Assembly: GCA_022009835.1 (NCBI GenBank)
Contig: CP091726.1
Location: 434,001-498,000 of the forward strand
Origin: Bacilli bacterium
GTDB lineage: Bacteria; Bacillota_I; Bacilli_A; RF39; UBA660
Direction of reading: 5' to 3'
Length of the DNA: 64,000 nucleotides
Position numbers and translations under genes: made by a program
Notes under the pieces: model-generated
Databases searched by the model: none
The model's input: the letters and a program-made list of their open reading frames with translations, nothing else
Told to the model about the DNA's origin: nothing
Part shown: in pieces, positions 9,793 to 21,440 of the stretch
Position numbering within the stretch: the first letter of the stretch is position 1
How the letters are laid out: each line of letters begins with the position of its first letter

Positions 9793-11610
9793 ATGCAAGC
9801 AATTATGTTAGCAGCTGGTAAAGGTTCAAGACTTGGAAAGTATACAAAAAATAATACGAAATGTATGCTTGAAGTTTATGGAAAAACATTGTTAGAAAGA
9901 GCAATTGATGCTTTACTTTTAGCTGGTATTAAAGATTTTATTATTGTTTTGGGATATAAGGGAGAGAATGTTAAAAAAAATATATTAGAGAAAAAAAGAA
10001 TTAGATAAAAAAAGATAAATATAATATATGTTGATAATGATGTATATGATACTACTAATAATATATATTCATTATATTTAGCTAAGGATTATCTTATTAA
10101 GGATGATACTATTTTATTAGAATCTGATTTGATATATGATGTATCAATAGTTAAGAAATTAGTTGATTCTAAATATGATAGTGCTGCGGTTATAGCTAAA
10201 TATGAAGAATGGATGGATGGTACTGTAGTTACTTTAAATGATGAAGGTTTTATTAATTCTTTTTATAGAAAGAAAAAAACTTTGAATATAAAAAAATGCT
10301 GATAATTATTATAAAACTGTTAATATTTATAAATTTAGTAAAGAGTTTAGTGAAAGATTTTATTTACCATTTTTAGAATCTTATATTAAAGCATATGGTA
10401 ATAATGATTATTATGAGTTAGTTTTAAAAGTTATAAGTGGTTTGAAAGAAGTTAAATTACATGGTTTTAAATTAACTGGAGAGGATTGGTATGAAATAGA
10501 TGATGCTCAAGATTATGATATTGTTAATGCTATATTTGCTCCTAGTACTAAAGAAAAGTTAGAATTATTTCATAAAAGATTTGGGGGATATTGGAGATTT
10601 AATGGTATAAAAGATTATTGCTATTTAGTTAATCCGTATTTTCCTACTAAGCAAATGATAGATAAAATGAAATATTTTTTTATAATGAACTTTTTGTTTA
10701 ATTATCCTTCTGGACAAAAAAATAGAAAAAGATATGTGCATCTAGGATGTTTGACAATGTTAATGAAGATAATATTTTAATAGGTAATGGTGCTGCTGAA
10801 CTTATTAATAATTTAAGATATATAGTTGGAAAAAGAATAGGACTTACCATACCATCATTTAATGAATATGTTAGATGTTTTCCTGATTGCGAGATTACTT
10901 ATATAAATAGTAGTGATGATAATTATCGTTTATCATTAAATAAAATTATTGATAAATTAGATGATGTTGATACTATGATAATAATATCTCCTGATAATCC
11001 TAGTGGTTCTTGTTTAAAGTATGAAGAAGTAATAGAAATATTGGATATTGCTAAAGAAAAAAATAAACAAGTAATATTTGATGAATCATTTATGGATTTT
11101 GCTAATAATAATTATACATTGATTGATGATGATATATTAAATAAATATTCTGATTTAGATGTTATTAAGAGTATTAGTAAGTCTTATGGTGTTCCAGGTC
11201 TTAGACTTGGTGTACTTGCTTCTGGTAATGAAAAATATATTAAAACAATTAATAATAATTTGCCAGTATGGAATATTAATTCTTTTTGCTGAATATTTTT
11301 CTTCAAATAATTAATATATATAAGAAAGATTATATAGAAGGATGTAAAAAAATTAAAGAAGAAAGAGATAGATTTTTACAAAAGAATTAATTAAAATAAA
11401 AAGATTTATATATATATCCATCAGAAGCTAATTATTTTTATGTGTAAATTACTGAGTGGTAGTGCAAATGAATTAGCTGAATATTTATTAGATAATAATA
11501 AAATTCTTATTAAAGTATTAAATGGTAAGAATGGATTTGATGATGGTGAATATATAAGAATAGCAATTAAGTCTACTATTGATAATGATTATTTAGTAAA
11601 AAAAGTATAA
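9793..11610 (+). CDS. Nucleotidyltransferase-aminotransferase fusion (LicC/PntC + HisC/CobD-like)
   Basis: About 600 aa. Residues 1-235 are a second NTP transferase (MQAIMLAAGKGSRLGKYTKN, LLESDLIYDV, DWYEIDDAQDYD). A fold-type I PLP domain follows from about residue 240, with IGNGAAELINNL, TMIIISPDNPSG, VIFDESFMDF and the Schiff-base lysine in SISKSYGVPGLRLG. It resembles HisC/CobD rather than PhnW. Known relatives link the two domains for phosphonate or phospho-amino-alcohol activation. A CobD-like half could make ethanolamine phosphate from phosphoserine (inference). Indels near 9990, 10290, 10675, 11285, 11390 and 11430. Confidence 0.75.
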
Positions 11611-11612
11611 AG

Positions 11613-11646
11613 GAATATTACAATAAAAAAAGTAATATTCTTTTTA
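11613..11646 (+). terminator. Terminator after the fusion gene
   Basis: GAATATTAC (11613-11621) pairs with GTAATATTC (11632-11640), followed by TTTTT. Confidence 0.8.
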
Positions 11647-11703
11647 TATATCTTGATAAGGCTAAGAAAATATTGTATAATTTAAGATGTGAGGTAGTAT
11701 AAA

Positions 11704-12777
11704 ATGAAGAAAAAAAGTAAGAAATATAAATATTGATTTGATAAAGTGTATAGCGGTTTTTTCTGTTATTTCGGTTCATTATTTTTCTAATATTGGATTG
11801 TATAAAGCTTTGATTATTGGTAATAAAATGTATATAGGTATATTTTTTAGAACATTATTTATGATTTGTGTGCCACTTTTTATAATAGTTACTGGCTATC
11901 TTATGAAAGATAAAAAGTTGAGTAAAAAATATTATTTTAGTGGGGGGGGGGTTAGAGTATTATTAATTTACTTATTAGATTCAGTATTATTTTTTTAGGA
12001 TATAATGCTATTTATAATAATGGTGAATTTAATATTAAGTATATAATTAAAAAGTATTTTTGTCTTTTGATATAGGTTATGCTTGGTATATAGAAATGTA
12101 TTTTGGTTTGTTTTTTTATTAATACCATTTATTAATCTTATTTATAATGGTTTAAAAAGGAAAAGAAACAAAAAAACAAATGTTAATATTAACTATGCTT
12201 TTTTTGACTTCTTTTCAAGGGGTATTTAATATTAAATATATATTAATTCCAGATTGGTGGACTGGAATATATCCATTAACATATTATTTCATTGGTTGTT
12301 ATTTGAATGAATATAAAATTAATATTAATAAATATTTAAATCTTATTTTTATTTGTAGTAGTATTGATAATTTCTGCTTTTTATAAATATTTATTTTTTT
12401 CAAAAAGGAAATAGTTTTTGTATGGGGAATTTATAATGATTGGGGAAGCATTTTTTAATTTGCTGACTTCCATATTGATATTTATTTTTTTATCATAAAT
12501 ATGGATCTAAATAAAATACCTAATGTTTTTTTCATAAAATAATATCTGAAATATCAGAATTATCACTTGGAATATATTTAACATCATCAATGGTAGATAA
12601 TTTTTTTGTATTTTTCATATTTTTTTGATAATATAGATTTCTTTTCTTTTGGTGGATATTTTAAAAATAATTCCATTAGTCTTATTAATATCAACAATAT
12701 TATCTTTATTTATAAATATAATATATAAAATTATTGATAGGTATATTGTAAAGAAAAATGACAAAAATACTTTATAA
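11704..12777 (+). CDS. Acyltransferase 3 family membrane O-acyltransferase
   Basis: Begins NINIDLIKCIAVFSVISVHYF, with the conserved start and His of the OatA/WecH acyltransferase-3 family; about ten hydrophobic segments follow and the chain ends DRYIVKKNDKNTL. Such enzymes O-acetylate surface glycans using a cytoplasmic acyl donor. The span needs several frame corrections (11712, 12050, 12110, 12350, 12470, 12540, 12625). A run of ten G at 11942-11951 lies in the coding region and is in frame as sequenced, encoding Ser-Gly-Gly-Gly-Val; see findings. Confidence 0.78.
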
Positions 12778-12823
12778 AATAAGTAAAAATATGATAGAAT
12801 ATATATAGTGCTGGAGGTAATAA

Positions 12824-14321
12824 ATGGATAAAGAAAATTGAAAAAGAAAAAAACACTTTATTTAAAAAAATACTATATATAAATCAATATTAAGTATGGT
12901 TAATATTTTTTTGTTCCTATAATAATTGGTCCATATATTATGCGACTTTTAGATGTTGATTTATATGGAATGTATAATAGAGTTTTTGCTGATTTTCAAA
13001 TGTTTTTGGCATTTGCTGGTTTTGGTGTATATACTTTGGGGGTTAGAGAAATTAGTAAAATTAGAGATAACAAAGAAAAAAAGTATCTAAGTTATTTACA
13101 AATTTATTTATGATATCAATGTTTTTCTAATTTGCTGGTGTTAATATTATACGTAATTTATAGTTTAATTGTATCTACTGGAACTGCAAAGAGTATTGTA
13201 TTTGGTAATGACTATTCAAATATTTGCTAATATTTTTTATGTTGAGTTTGTTAATGAGGCTTTAGAGAATTATAAGTTTATAACTATAAAGTCAATTATA
13301 GTTAAAATTATATATTTTTTTATCTATATTACTTGCTGTTAGAAATCCTGATGATATAGTGATATATGCTATTGTAGTTTCACTTACTAATTTTTTTAAA
13401 CAATATAATAAGTTTTGTTTATGCAAAAAGAAGAATTAAGTTTGATTTTTTTCTAAAATTGAAATTAAAAAATATATTAAGCCGTTGATAGCTGTTTTGA
13501 TAATTTCTAATGTTGATTTGTTATATGGTCAATCTGATAGGGTAATGCTAGGTAAGTATGTGAATGATGTGTCTGTTACTATTTATTATACTGCTTATTA
13601 TTTGATGGCTACACTTGCTTCAATTCCTTATGCAATAATTAATGTATCTATTCCTAGATTATCTTATTTATTAAGGAATGAAGGTAAAAAAGTATATGAA
13701 GAAAAAGTTGAATAATTCGATTTCATCATTGTTATTTATTATTGTTCCAATGTGTCTAGGAGTATTTGTTTTATCAAGAGAAGCAATTATTTTATATGCT
13801 GGTAAGAAATATATGGCTGCTATTGCACCATTAATGGTGGCATGTATAACTAGAATATTTATATCTTTGGAGTCTGTTATGAATAATTTAGTAATGTATC
13901 CTAATGATAGGGAAGATAGAATATTAAAAGTATCACTTGTATGCGGAATAAGTAATCTGCTTATTAATTATTTGTTAGTGTTATTTAAAAATATTTAGTC
14001 CAATAACTGCTCTTGCTACTACTGGATTAGTTGAACTTATGGTATTTATTATTCATTTTATTTATGCAAAAAAGAAAATGAATATAAATGTTCAGGTATT
14101 TAGTAAAAAAAGAATATAACATATATAATTTTAAGTTTATTATTTATACCAATATCGTTTGTAATTAGAAAACTTAATTTAGGTTTTTTTATGTGACGAT
14201 GACTTTAATTATTATTATATGTGTATTATTATATTTTATTGTTTTATTTGTTAAAAAAGATAATAATCTAATATTTATAATGAATAAATTTAAAAATAAA
14301 TTGAAAGTAGGTAAAAAATAG
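12824..14321 (+). CDS. Wzx/MATE-like polysaccharide flippase
   Basis: Starts MDKE behind CTGGAGG. With the reading frame restored the N-terminus reads IEKEKNTLFKNTIYKSILSM, then VPIIIGPYIMRLLDVDLYGM, the typical opening of RfbX/Wzx flippases. LLYGQSDRVMLGKYV lies mid-protein, and about 12-14 hydrophobic segments run to the end. It should move the lipid-linked repeat unit across the membrane. Indels near 12838, 12880, 12908, 13080, 13130, 13200, 13320, 13400, 13690, 13990, 14110 and 14190. Confidence 0.8.
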
Positions 14322-14322
14322 T

Positions 14323-15404
14323 ATGGAAAGAATTATAGTACCAATGGGATATATGGGGAGTGGTTCATCTGCTATTACAGATTTGGTTTCTGAATTTAAA
14401 GATTGTCAAAATGAGTTTAAGAGTTATGAATATGTGTTATTACATTGTCCAAATGGTTTATTTGATTTAGAAGATAAATTATTAATAGGTAATAATGCTA
14501 TCAGAAGTGATGAAGCTATTAGAAGTTTTGAAACTCAAATGAAAAAATTATATAATAAAAAAAGGTTTTGGTGGGTTGGTAATTATCAAAAAAAATAATT
14601 GGACCGAATTTTATGAGAATAACTGAAGAGTATATAAATCGTATTCAACAGTTTAATTTTCCTGGATATTGGTATACACATGAAGAAGTGGATACTAAGA
14701 TGTTTATAAAATTATTGTTAAGAAAGCCTATTAAAATGTTAACTAGAAATAAAGTTAGTTTTTAATAAAGTTTTTAAAAATATTCTGATGGTATGAGAAT
14801 ATCATATATAACTTCAGAAAAAAATTTTTATGAGGAGTCTCATAAATATATTTATGATATAATAGATGTAGTATCAAAAAGGGAAAAGATAACATAATAT
14901 TAGATCAATTTTTTTATTACCATTTAATTTGTTTAGAGTAGATAATTATTTTGATGATAGATTAAAAAGCTATAGTAGTTGAAAGAGATCCTAGGGATGT
15001 GTTTATAATTAATAAATATATTTGGCAACAAAAAGCAGATTTGTGTACCTTTTTCCACTTGATGTAAATGAGTTTTGTGATTTTTTTATAAAAAATGAGA
15101 AAAAAAGTGAAAAAAATGTAATTCAGATAAGGTTTTAAGAATTAGATTTGAGGATTTAATATATAATTATGATGATGAAGTAAAGAGAATAACAAAATTT
15201 TTTTGGGATTTACTAGTAAAGATCATATAAATATGAAATCAAGATTCAATCCTGATGTATCAATAAAAAATACACAATTATTTAGAAAAAAAGAATATCA
15301 GGAAGAAAGTAAAGTAATAGAAGAAAAAAATTTAAAGGATTATCTATATGATTTTTCCATATGAAATAAATAATGATGTTAAGAATACAGTTGAATTTGA
15401 GTAG
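14323..15404 (+). CDS. Sulfotransferase-family protein
   Basis: About 355 aa. The N-terminal GYMGSGSSAITDLV matches the PAPS 5'-phosphate loop of sulfotransferases (G-x-x-x-S-G-[ST]-[ST]), and AIVVERDPRDVFI matches the 3'-phosphate loop (RDPRDV). A later LRIRFEDLIYNYDDEVKRI fits the family. It would transfer sulfate from PAPS to a glycan or another acceptor; no PAPS-making genes are in the window. It starts two bases after the flippase stop. Frames break near 14588, 14765, 14895, 14970, 15040, 15120, 15200 and 15330. Confidence 0.78.
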
Positions 15405-15412
15405 GTGTGAAA

Positions 15413-16269
15413 ATGAAATTAGAAAAAGATTATAAAAGAAAATTGCAATTGAAAATATTGGATATTGTTAAGGATATAGATAAATTATGTAAAGATAATA
15501 ATATAGAATATTATATTTTTATATGGTTCAACACTTGGCGCTATTAGACATAAAGGTTTTATTCCTTGGGATGATGATTTTGATATAGGAATGACTTATG
15601 ATAATTATATTAAATTTTTGAACGTTTGTGAAGAACAACTTGATAAAAGTAAATATTATGTTCAAACACCCAAAAAAGAAGAAGACTATTATTTATCTTT
15701 TTCTAAAATAAGAGATATAACTACTACATTGATAGAGGAAGGAAACAAAGATATTGATATAGTACGTTCTGTATATGTTGATGTTTTTTTCCTTTGGTAG
15801 GTGTACCAAATAATAAAAATTAAGGAAAATATTTTTGAAAGTTAATAGAGCTTTTTATGTTATCTGCTAATAAAAAAATATTATTAATAATAAAATATTA
15901 AAAAGGAATATTTAATATTATTTTTGAAAATTTTTTTGGTAGAAAAAAAGAATATTAAAATATACAACTAAAAAGATGTTTTTAAATATGATACCAATAA
16001 TTGTGAATATTGGTGTTCAATTGCTGATGGTGATAGTTATGAGCAAAATAAAATGAAAAGAAATATATATGGTAAACCTAAATATATTGATTTTGAAGAT
16101 ACAAAACTTCCTGTTCCAGAAAAAACAGATGAATATTTAAAAAGTATTTATGGAGACTATATGAAAATACCTTCAAAAGAACAAATAAAAGCTAGGGAAC
16201 ATACACCATGTTATTTGAATTTAAATTTACCATATAATGAATATAAAAAAAGAGGGTGTAAGAAAATGA
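15413..16269 (+). CDS. LicD-family phosphotransferase
   Basis: Reads DIDKLCKDNNIEYYILYGST, then LGAIRHKGFIPWDDDFDIGM, the defining nucleotidyltransferase-fold signature of LicD (PF04991), with metal-binding DDD. LicD proteins move phosphocholine, or related groups from CDP donors, onto glycans. The LicC-like genes at 8862 and 9793 would supply such a donor. The later half is damaged by indels (15520, 15785, 15820, 15880, 15930). Its probable TGA stop overlaps the next ATG. Confidence 0.85.
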
Positions 16270-18060
16270 AAAAATGTGTTATTTATAGTAATTGATTCTG
16301 TAACGAATGATGTTATTTTTTTAATAAAAAAATACTTCTAAATATTGTGTTCCATTTTTGACGGAATTAAGAAAAAAATCAATATCTGGTGATAAAATGT
16401 ATTCTGAAGCGCCTTACACGGAGGCTGCTTTGATGTCACTTGTTGGTTCTGTTGACACCATGGACAATGGTGGTTATATGGATAAACTTAAAAGGTAGTA
16501 CTTGTGTATTAGAAGTTTTTAAAAAAAATGGTTATAAAACTTTTTTTAACACTTATTATCCTAGTATATATCCATCACAGCTCGTAAGAGGATATGATGA
16601 AATGAAATATACAGAAGGATTTCAATTTATGCAAGTTTGGGAATACAGGTTAAAATATTTTAGTGATATTTATTTAAAAAATGAATTAACAACTGATGAA
16701 AAAACGATGTTAGTTGATATGCTAGAAGATAATTTTAAAGCTTGGATAGCTTATTTTTGAAGAAAAATTATTAAATAAAAGATCCAGAAACTTCTATGAT
16801 GTATGATTGTATGGATTTAACAGGAATGGATATTGACTTAAAGAAACTATATAAAGAATACGATAATTTTTGTTTTAATAAAATTGAATATTTAGAAAAA
16901 AATTACTTACTTTAAAAAGAAAATCATCCTTTGTTTAAAAATATAAAAACTTATATGATGGTTGATAAGGTTCATAATGAAGAAGTTAGAAATAAAGTCA
17001 TGAATGATTATAAAGATGTTTTTTTAAAAAAATTCAGCAAATAGATTTTTACTCGAAATATATTATATAATAAATATCCTTTTTAAAAAAAGACTTTAAA
17101 GTCATTATTAAAAAAAGGGATTTTAAAACTGCAAAAGGGTTGCTTGCAGGGTATAAAAAAACTCGTTATTCGATAAAGATTTATATGAAAGGATTGCCCC
17201 TAAATACGATTTGTTAAAAAAATGAAAGATCTTTTTTTATACTATTTCGCATGAGTTGATGAATTGGATACAAAAAAATAAAAAAAATACAAATTGGATG
17301 AGTTATATTCATATTGATGATGCTCATTATAATGAGATGTTTTTTACTTGGGATACTGATGATATTGGTGTAATTGATAGTGATTTTTGATAGAGCAAGA
17401 AATTACTTAAAAGAAAATACCAAAAAAATATAAAGGTAATGTAGCATATGATTTATCATTATCATATTGTGATAATGTTATTAAGAATATATTTGATTTT
17501 CTTGAAAAAGAAAAACTATTGGATAATACTAGTGTTGTTATAACTGCCGATCATGGATTTTCTTATTATTTTTGTCCTGTTAGAGAAAAATATGTTAATT
17601 CCTGTTACAGAGAAAATTATAATGTACCTTTTATAATTTATGATAAGGACATTAAGCCTAGAAAGATAGAAAATTATTTGGCTACTAAAGATATTCCTTC
17701 AACATTGCTTAGTTTAGCAGGAATTAAAATTCCTAAAGAATTTAAAGGACGAAACTTAATTAAATATAATGGTAGAGATTATGCTCTTCTTGAATATATG
17801 GGCGGTGGATGTCCTGATGTAAGGAGAAGACCAATTGTGTTGGGAGTTAGAACTGACGAATATGATGTTATAATTGATGCCTATATTAATAAAAAAACTT
17901 TGATGATAATGAGATTAAAGAAGTTTATAATATCAAAAAGGATCCTTTCGAACATAATAATTTGGCTAATAAAAAAAATATTAAATTAAGTATAAATAAG
18001 GAATTGTTATTATTGAGAAAAAGATTTGACGAGTTGGTGTTTGAATATGGAAAAAAATAA
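16266..18060 (+). CDS. Sulfatase/alkaline-phosphatase-fold transferase or hydrolase
   Basis: About 590 aa. The start MKKCVIIVIDSVTNDVI gives the first metal-binding Asp. SEAPYTEAALMSLVGS carries the likely nucleophile Thr, and NTSVVITADHGFSYYF carries the second metal site. The C-terminal DIPSTLLSLAGIKIPKEFKG is typical of the family. No CxPSR formylglycine motif is seen, so it is not a classical arylsulfatase. It may be a phosphoethanolamine/phosphoglycerol-type transferase or a phosphodiesterase acting on the same glycan as LicD. No N-terminal membrane domain is visible. Many indels, dense around 16750-17420. Confidence 0.7.
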
Positions 18061-19050
18061 AAAGAGTAATGTATTTAAAGTAAGTATTATTGTTCCTGTT
18101 TGGAATGTTGAAAAGTACATAGCAAAGTGTTTGGATAGTTTAGTTAATCAAACTTTAGAGGAAATTGAAATAATTGTTGTTAATGATGGCAGTCCTGATA
18201 ATAGTCAAAAGATAATAGATAAATATGTAAAAAAATATCCTGATAAAAGTAAAAATCTTTTTATTAAAGAAAATGGTGGACAAGGTTCCGCTAGAAATAT
18301 GGGTATTGAAAAGGCAAAAGGGGAATATATTTCATTTGTTGATAGTGACGATTGGTTAGATAGTGAAGCACTTGAAAAAAATGTATAATCTTGCTAAAAA
18401 AATAAAAGTGATATAGTAATTTGTGATATGATTGATCATTATGACAATTATACTATATATCATAATTGTACTAAATATAATAGTGTATTTGAAGTGACCC
18501 CATCTGCATGTAATAAAATATTTAAAAAGAGAAATTATAAATAACTTTAGATTTTTTTATCTAGGCTATGGTATGAGGACTTTAATTTTACAACGAAAGT
18601 TTTGTTTAACACAGATAAGATATCTAATATAAGTGAGGGGTTTTATAATTGCAATTGTGGACATGAATCTACGATGAATAATAATAATTCTAAAAAGAAC
18701 TTGGATATGATAATTGTTATTGATGATATAATTGACTATTTGAAGAAAAATGATAAGTATGATAAAAATATTGTTTCTTATTTGATTTTTAATCATATAC
18801 TTATAACTACTATTAACAGGGTTGCTATTCAAAAAAAGTGATGATAAAAAAATTATGTAATAAGACAATTAATTAAATATTGTAGAGATAATATAAGTGA
18901 TTATAGAAAACAAGATTTTTTTATAATAATATAAATAAAAAAATAGAAAAAAAATTATAGCATGGCTAAATTATCACAATATGTATAATTTATCTAAAAT
19001 TATTTTTAAATGTTAAAAAAATAAAATTAAGAGGTGATATACATGAGTAA
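18047..19050 (+). CDS. Glycosyltransferase family 2
   Basis: GT-A fold enzyme. KVSIIVPVWNVEKYIAKCLD is near the start, IIVVNDGSPDNSQKI is the nucleotide-sugar Asp region, and FVDSDDWLDSEAL holds the DxD. RLWYEDFNFTTKVLF is the acceptor-side ED motif. Begins at ATG 18047, overlapping the previous stop by 14 bases; LRGDIHE ends at 19050 and overlaps the next gene. Indels near 18385, 18400, 18545, 18837 and 18920. It adds one sugar to the lipid-linked repeat; the sugar cannot be told. Confidence 0.85.
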
Positions 19051-20049
19051 GTACAAGGTTAGTATAATAGTTCCTGTATATGGAGTAGAAAAATATATTG
19101 ATAAATGTTTAGATAGTTTAGTTAAACAATCTTTGAAAGAAATTGAAATAATTGTAGTAAATGATGGTACTAAAGATAATAGTCAAGAAATAGTAGATAA
19201 ATATGTTAAAAAATATCCTAATAAAGTAAAATCTTTTATTAAGGAAAATGGAGGGCAGGGATCTGCTAGAAATTATGGTTTAGACAATGCTATGGGGGAA
19301 TATATTGGATATGTTGATAGTGATGATTTTTGTTGAAAAAAAGATATGTATAAGAAATTATATAATAAGGCAAAAAGATGGTAATTACGATATAGTTGTA
19401 TGTGGCAATTATAATGTAGTTGAAGATTATTCTAGAAAAACTGAAGATACTTTTGTTAGTAGTTATAGTACTGATTTAGAAAATATATTTTTTTGGTAAA
19501 ATGGCAGTATGGAATAAAAATCTATAAAAAAAGAGATATTAGTTAATAATAAACTTAAATTTAAGGAAAAAAAGTTTGGTATGAGGATTTAGCTTTTTAC
19601 TTTAAAAAGCAATCATTGATTCTAATAATTTTTGGCTTTATTGATGAACCACTTTATGATTATTTATTAAGACAAGGCTCTACTATGAATAATTCTAATG
19701 TACAAAGAAATTTGGAAATATTAGATGCCTTTGATGATATTTTGTCTTATATTAAGCATAATAAAAAAAGAAGAATACTTAGATAAAATAGAGTTTTTTT
19801 AGCTGTAGATCATATTTATATATCTACTATTGTTAGAATAGTTAATGCTAAAGTTGATAAAAATAAAGAAAGAAGTTATTAATAAGTTAATTGATTATAT
19901 GTATAAAGAATTTCCTAATTTTAAAGATAATAAATATTTAAGTACTTTATCAAGAAATAGAATAATAATATATAATTTGGTTAATATGAAAATGTATGGT
20001 ATAATAAGATTATTATTTTTTTGGTGAAAGGAAGATAGTATGGATTTAA
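19043..20049 (+). CDS. Glycosyltransferase family 2, paralogue of the upstream gene
   Basis: The first 100 residues closely match the preceding enzyme (SIIVPVYGVEKYIDKCLDSL, VVNDGTKDNSQEIVDKYVKK, YVDSDDF), indicating local duplication and divergence. VWYEDLAFYFKA-like acceptor motif lies near 19580. ATG 19043 is preferred over GTG 19034, with AGAGGTGAT as ribosome site. Frames break near 19329, 19490, 19530, 19570, 19620, 19760, 19800 and 20020. Confidence 0.83.
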
Positions 20050-21440
20050 AAGGATATATAGAAAAAAATATTGGCTTTTTATTTATAATAGTAACACAGC
20101 CTATATTAGATATTATAGCTTATTTTTACTTTTTGACAATAATCTTACAATAATTAGTTTTTGCTGTTAGAAGTTTTTTTATTTGATATTTGCTGTTATA
20201 TATACTTTTTATAAAATCAGAAAAATAAGAAACGGTATATTTTAATGATGTTACCTTTTGCCTTATTTAGTTTGATTCATATCGCTAATTCTTATAGGAC
20301 TAGTGGATTTGAACTATTTGATGATATAAGATATATAATTAGTGTTATGCAATTTCCTATATTAACAATTGCTTTTATTGATTATTTAAGATATCATAAA
20401 GAAGAACATGTTACTATTGAAAAAGGAATAAGTATTTCATATGTAATTATATTTATAAGTGTTTTATTATCTGTTATAACTAATTCTTATAATACAACAT
20501 ATAGTGACTATGGTATTACTGGATGGTTTAGTTCCGCTAATACGCAAAGTATGATATTAACTGTAATATCACCACTATTTTTTTATATATTTTTGTTCAA
20601 AGAAAAAAATGATTTAACATATTATTTAGGATTGATTATGTTTTTTTCTTTCTTTTTATTCTTTAACGGAACGAGAGCATGTTATTATACATTGATATTG
20701 GGTCTTATTGTACTTATTTATACATTATATTCGAAGAAAAAGGATAATTGTAAAAAAAGTTGATTGTTACAGTAATTGTTTTTGTTTTTTGTTTAGCTTT
20801 GTATAATTTTTCGTTTACTTCTGATAGAAAACAAGATGTAGATAATAATACAAATAGTAACGATGAAGAAATAGTAGAATTAATTAATAGGGGAAGTTTA
20901 ACTAAAGAAGAAACAATATATATTTTTAAAAAAACAAGTTATTTGTTTGAAGAGGCTATTCAAGATCTTGGTGAGGATAAAGTGTATGAAGTTATGAAAG
21001 ATAAAATAACAGCATATAATTTAGGTGATAATAGGTTACTAAAAAGAGTATATGGTAAAATAATATTTGAAGATAGTGATATTTATACAAAACTTGTTGG
21101 TATTAACTATAAAGTTATTTCAGATTATGGTAGAAATCTAGAAAATGATTTCACCGCTATATTCTATTATTATGGTTATATTGGATTTGCTTTTATATTG
21201 TTTGTTTATTTTATATTTTTGCTTATTTAGGAATAAAAGTTTTGATAACAAAAACCTATAAAACTTGTTTCACCAAGATTTATTGTTTTTAACTTTTACA
21301 ATATTATTATCTTTAATTGGTGGTCAATTTTCTGGGGCACTACTTAGAAAGACTAATGCTAATATATATTTAAGTTTATTATTTGCTTTGTATTATTTAT
21401 ATTTAGTATGCAGTGATAATAATGATAATTATAAAATAGA
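20040..21440 (+). CDS. Wzy-like O-antigen/capsule polymerase
   Basis: A multi-spanning membrane protein of about 460 aa. Opening MDLKGYIEKNIGFLFIIVTQ, many hydrophobic helices, FFNGTRACYYTLILGLIVLI, and a large outside loop (about 20820-21150) ending NLENDFTAIFYYYGYIGFAF. This layout, and the DxE/N-x-x-x-YYYG loop, match O-antigen ligase/polymerase families. The position among glycosyltransferases supports a polymerase. The end is approximate because the next gene begins in another frame. Indels near 20145, 20225, 20760 and 21225. Confidence 0.7.

Noticed and set aside
12824..12900. A second in-frame TGA at codon 6 of the flippase
   Set aside because: Removing one A gives IEKEKNTLFKNTIYKSIL, a normal flippase start, so it is a frameshift and not recoding.
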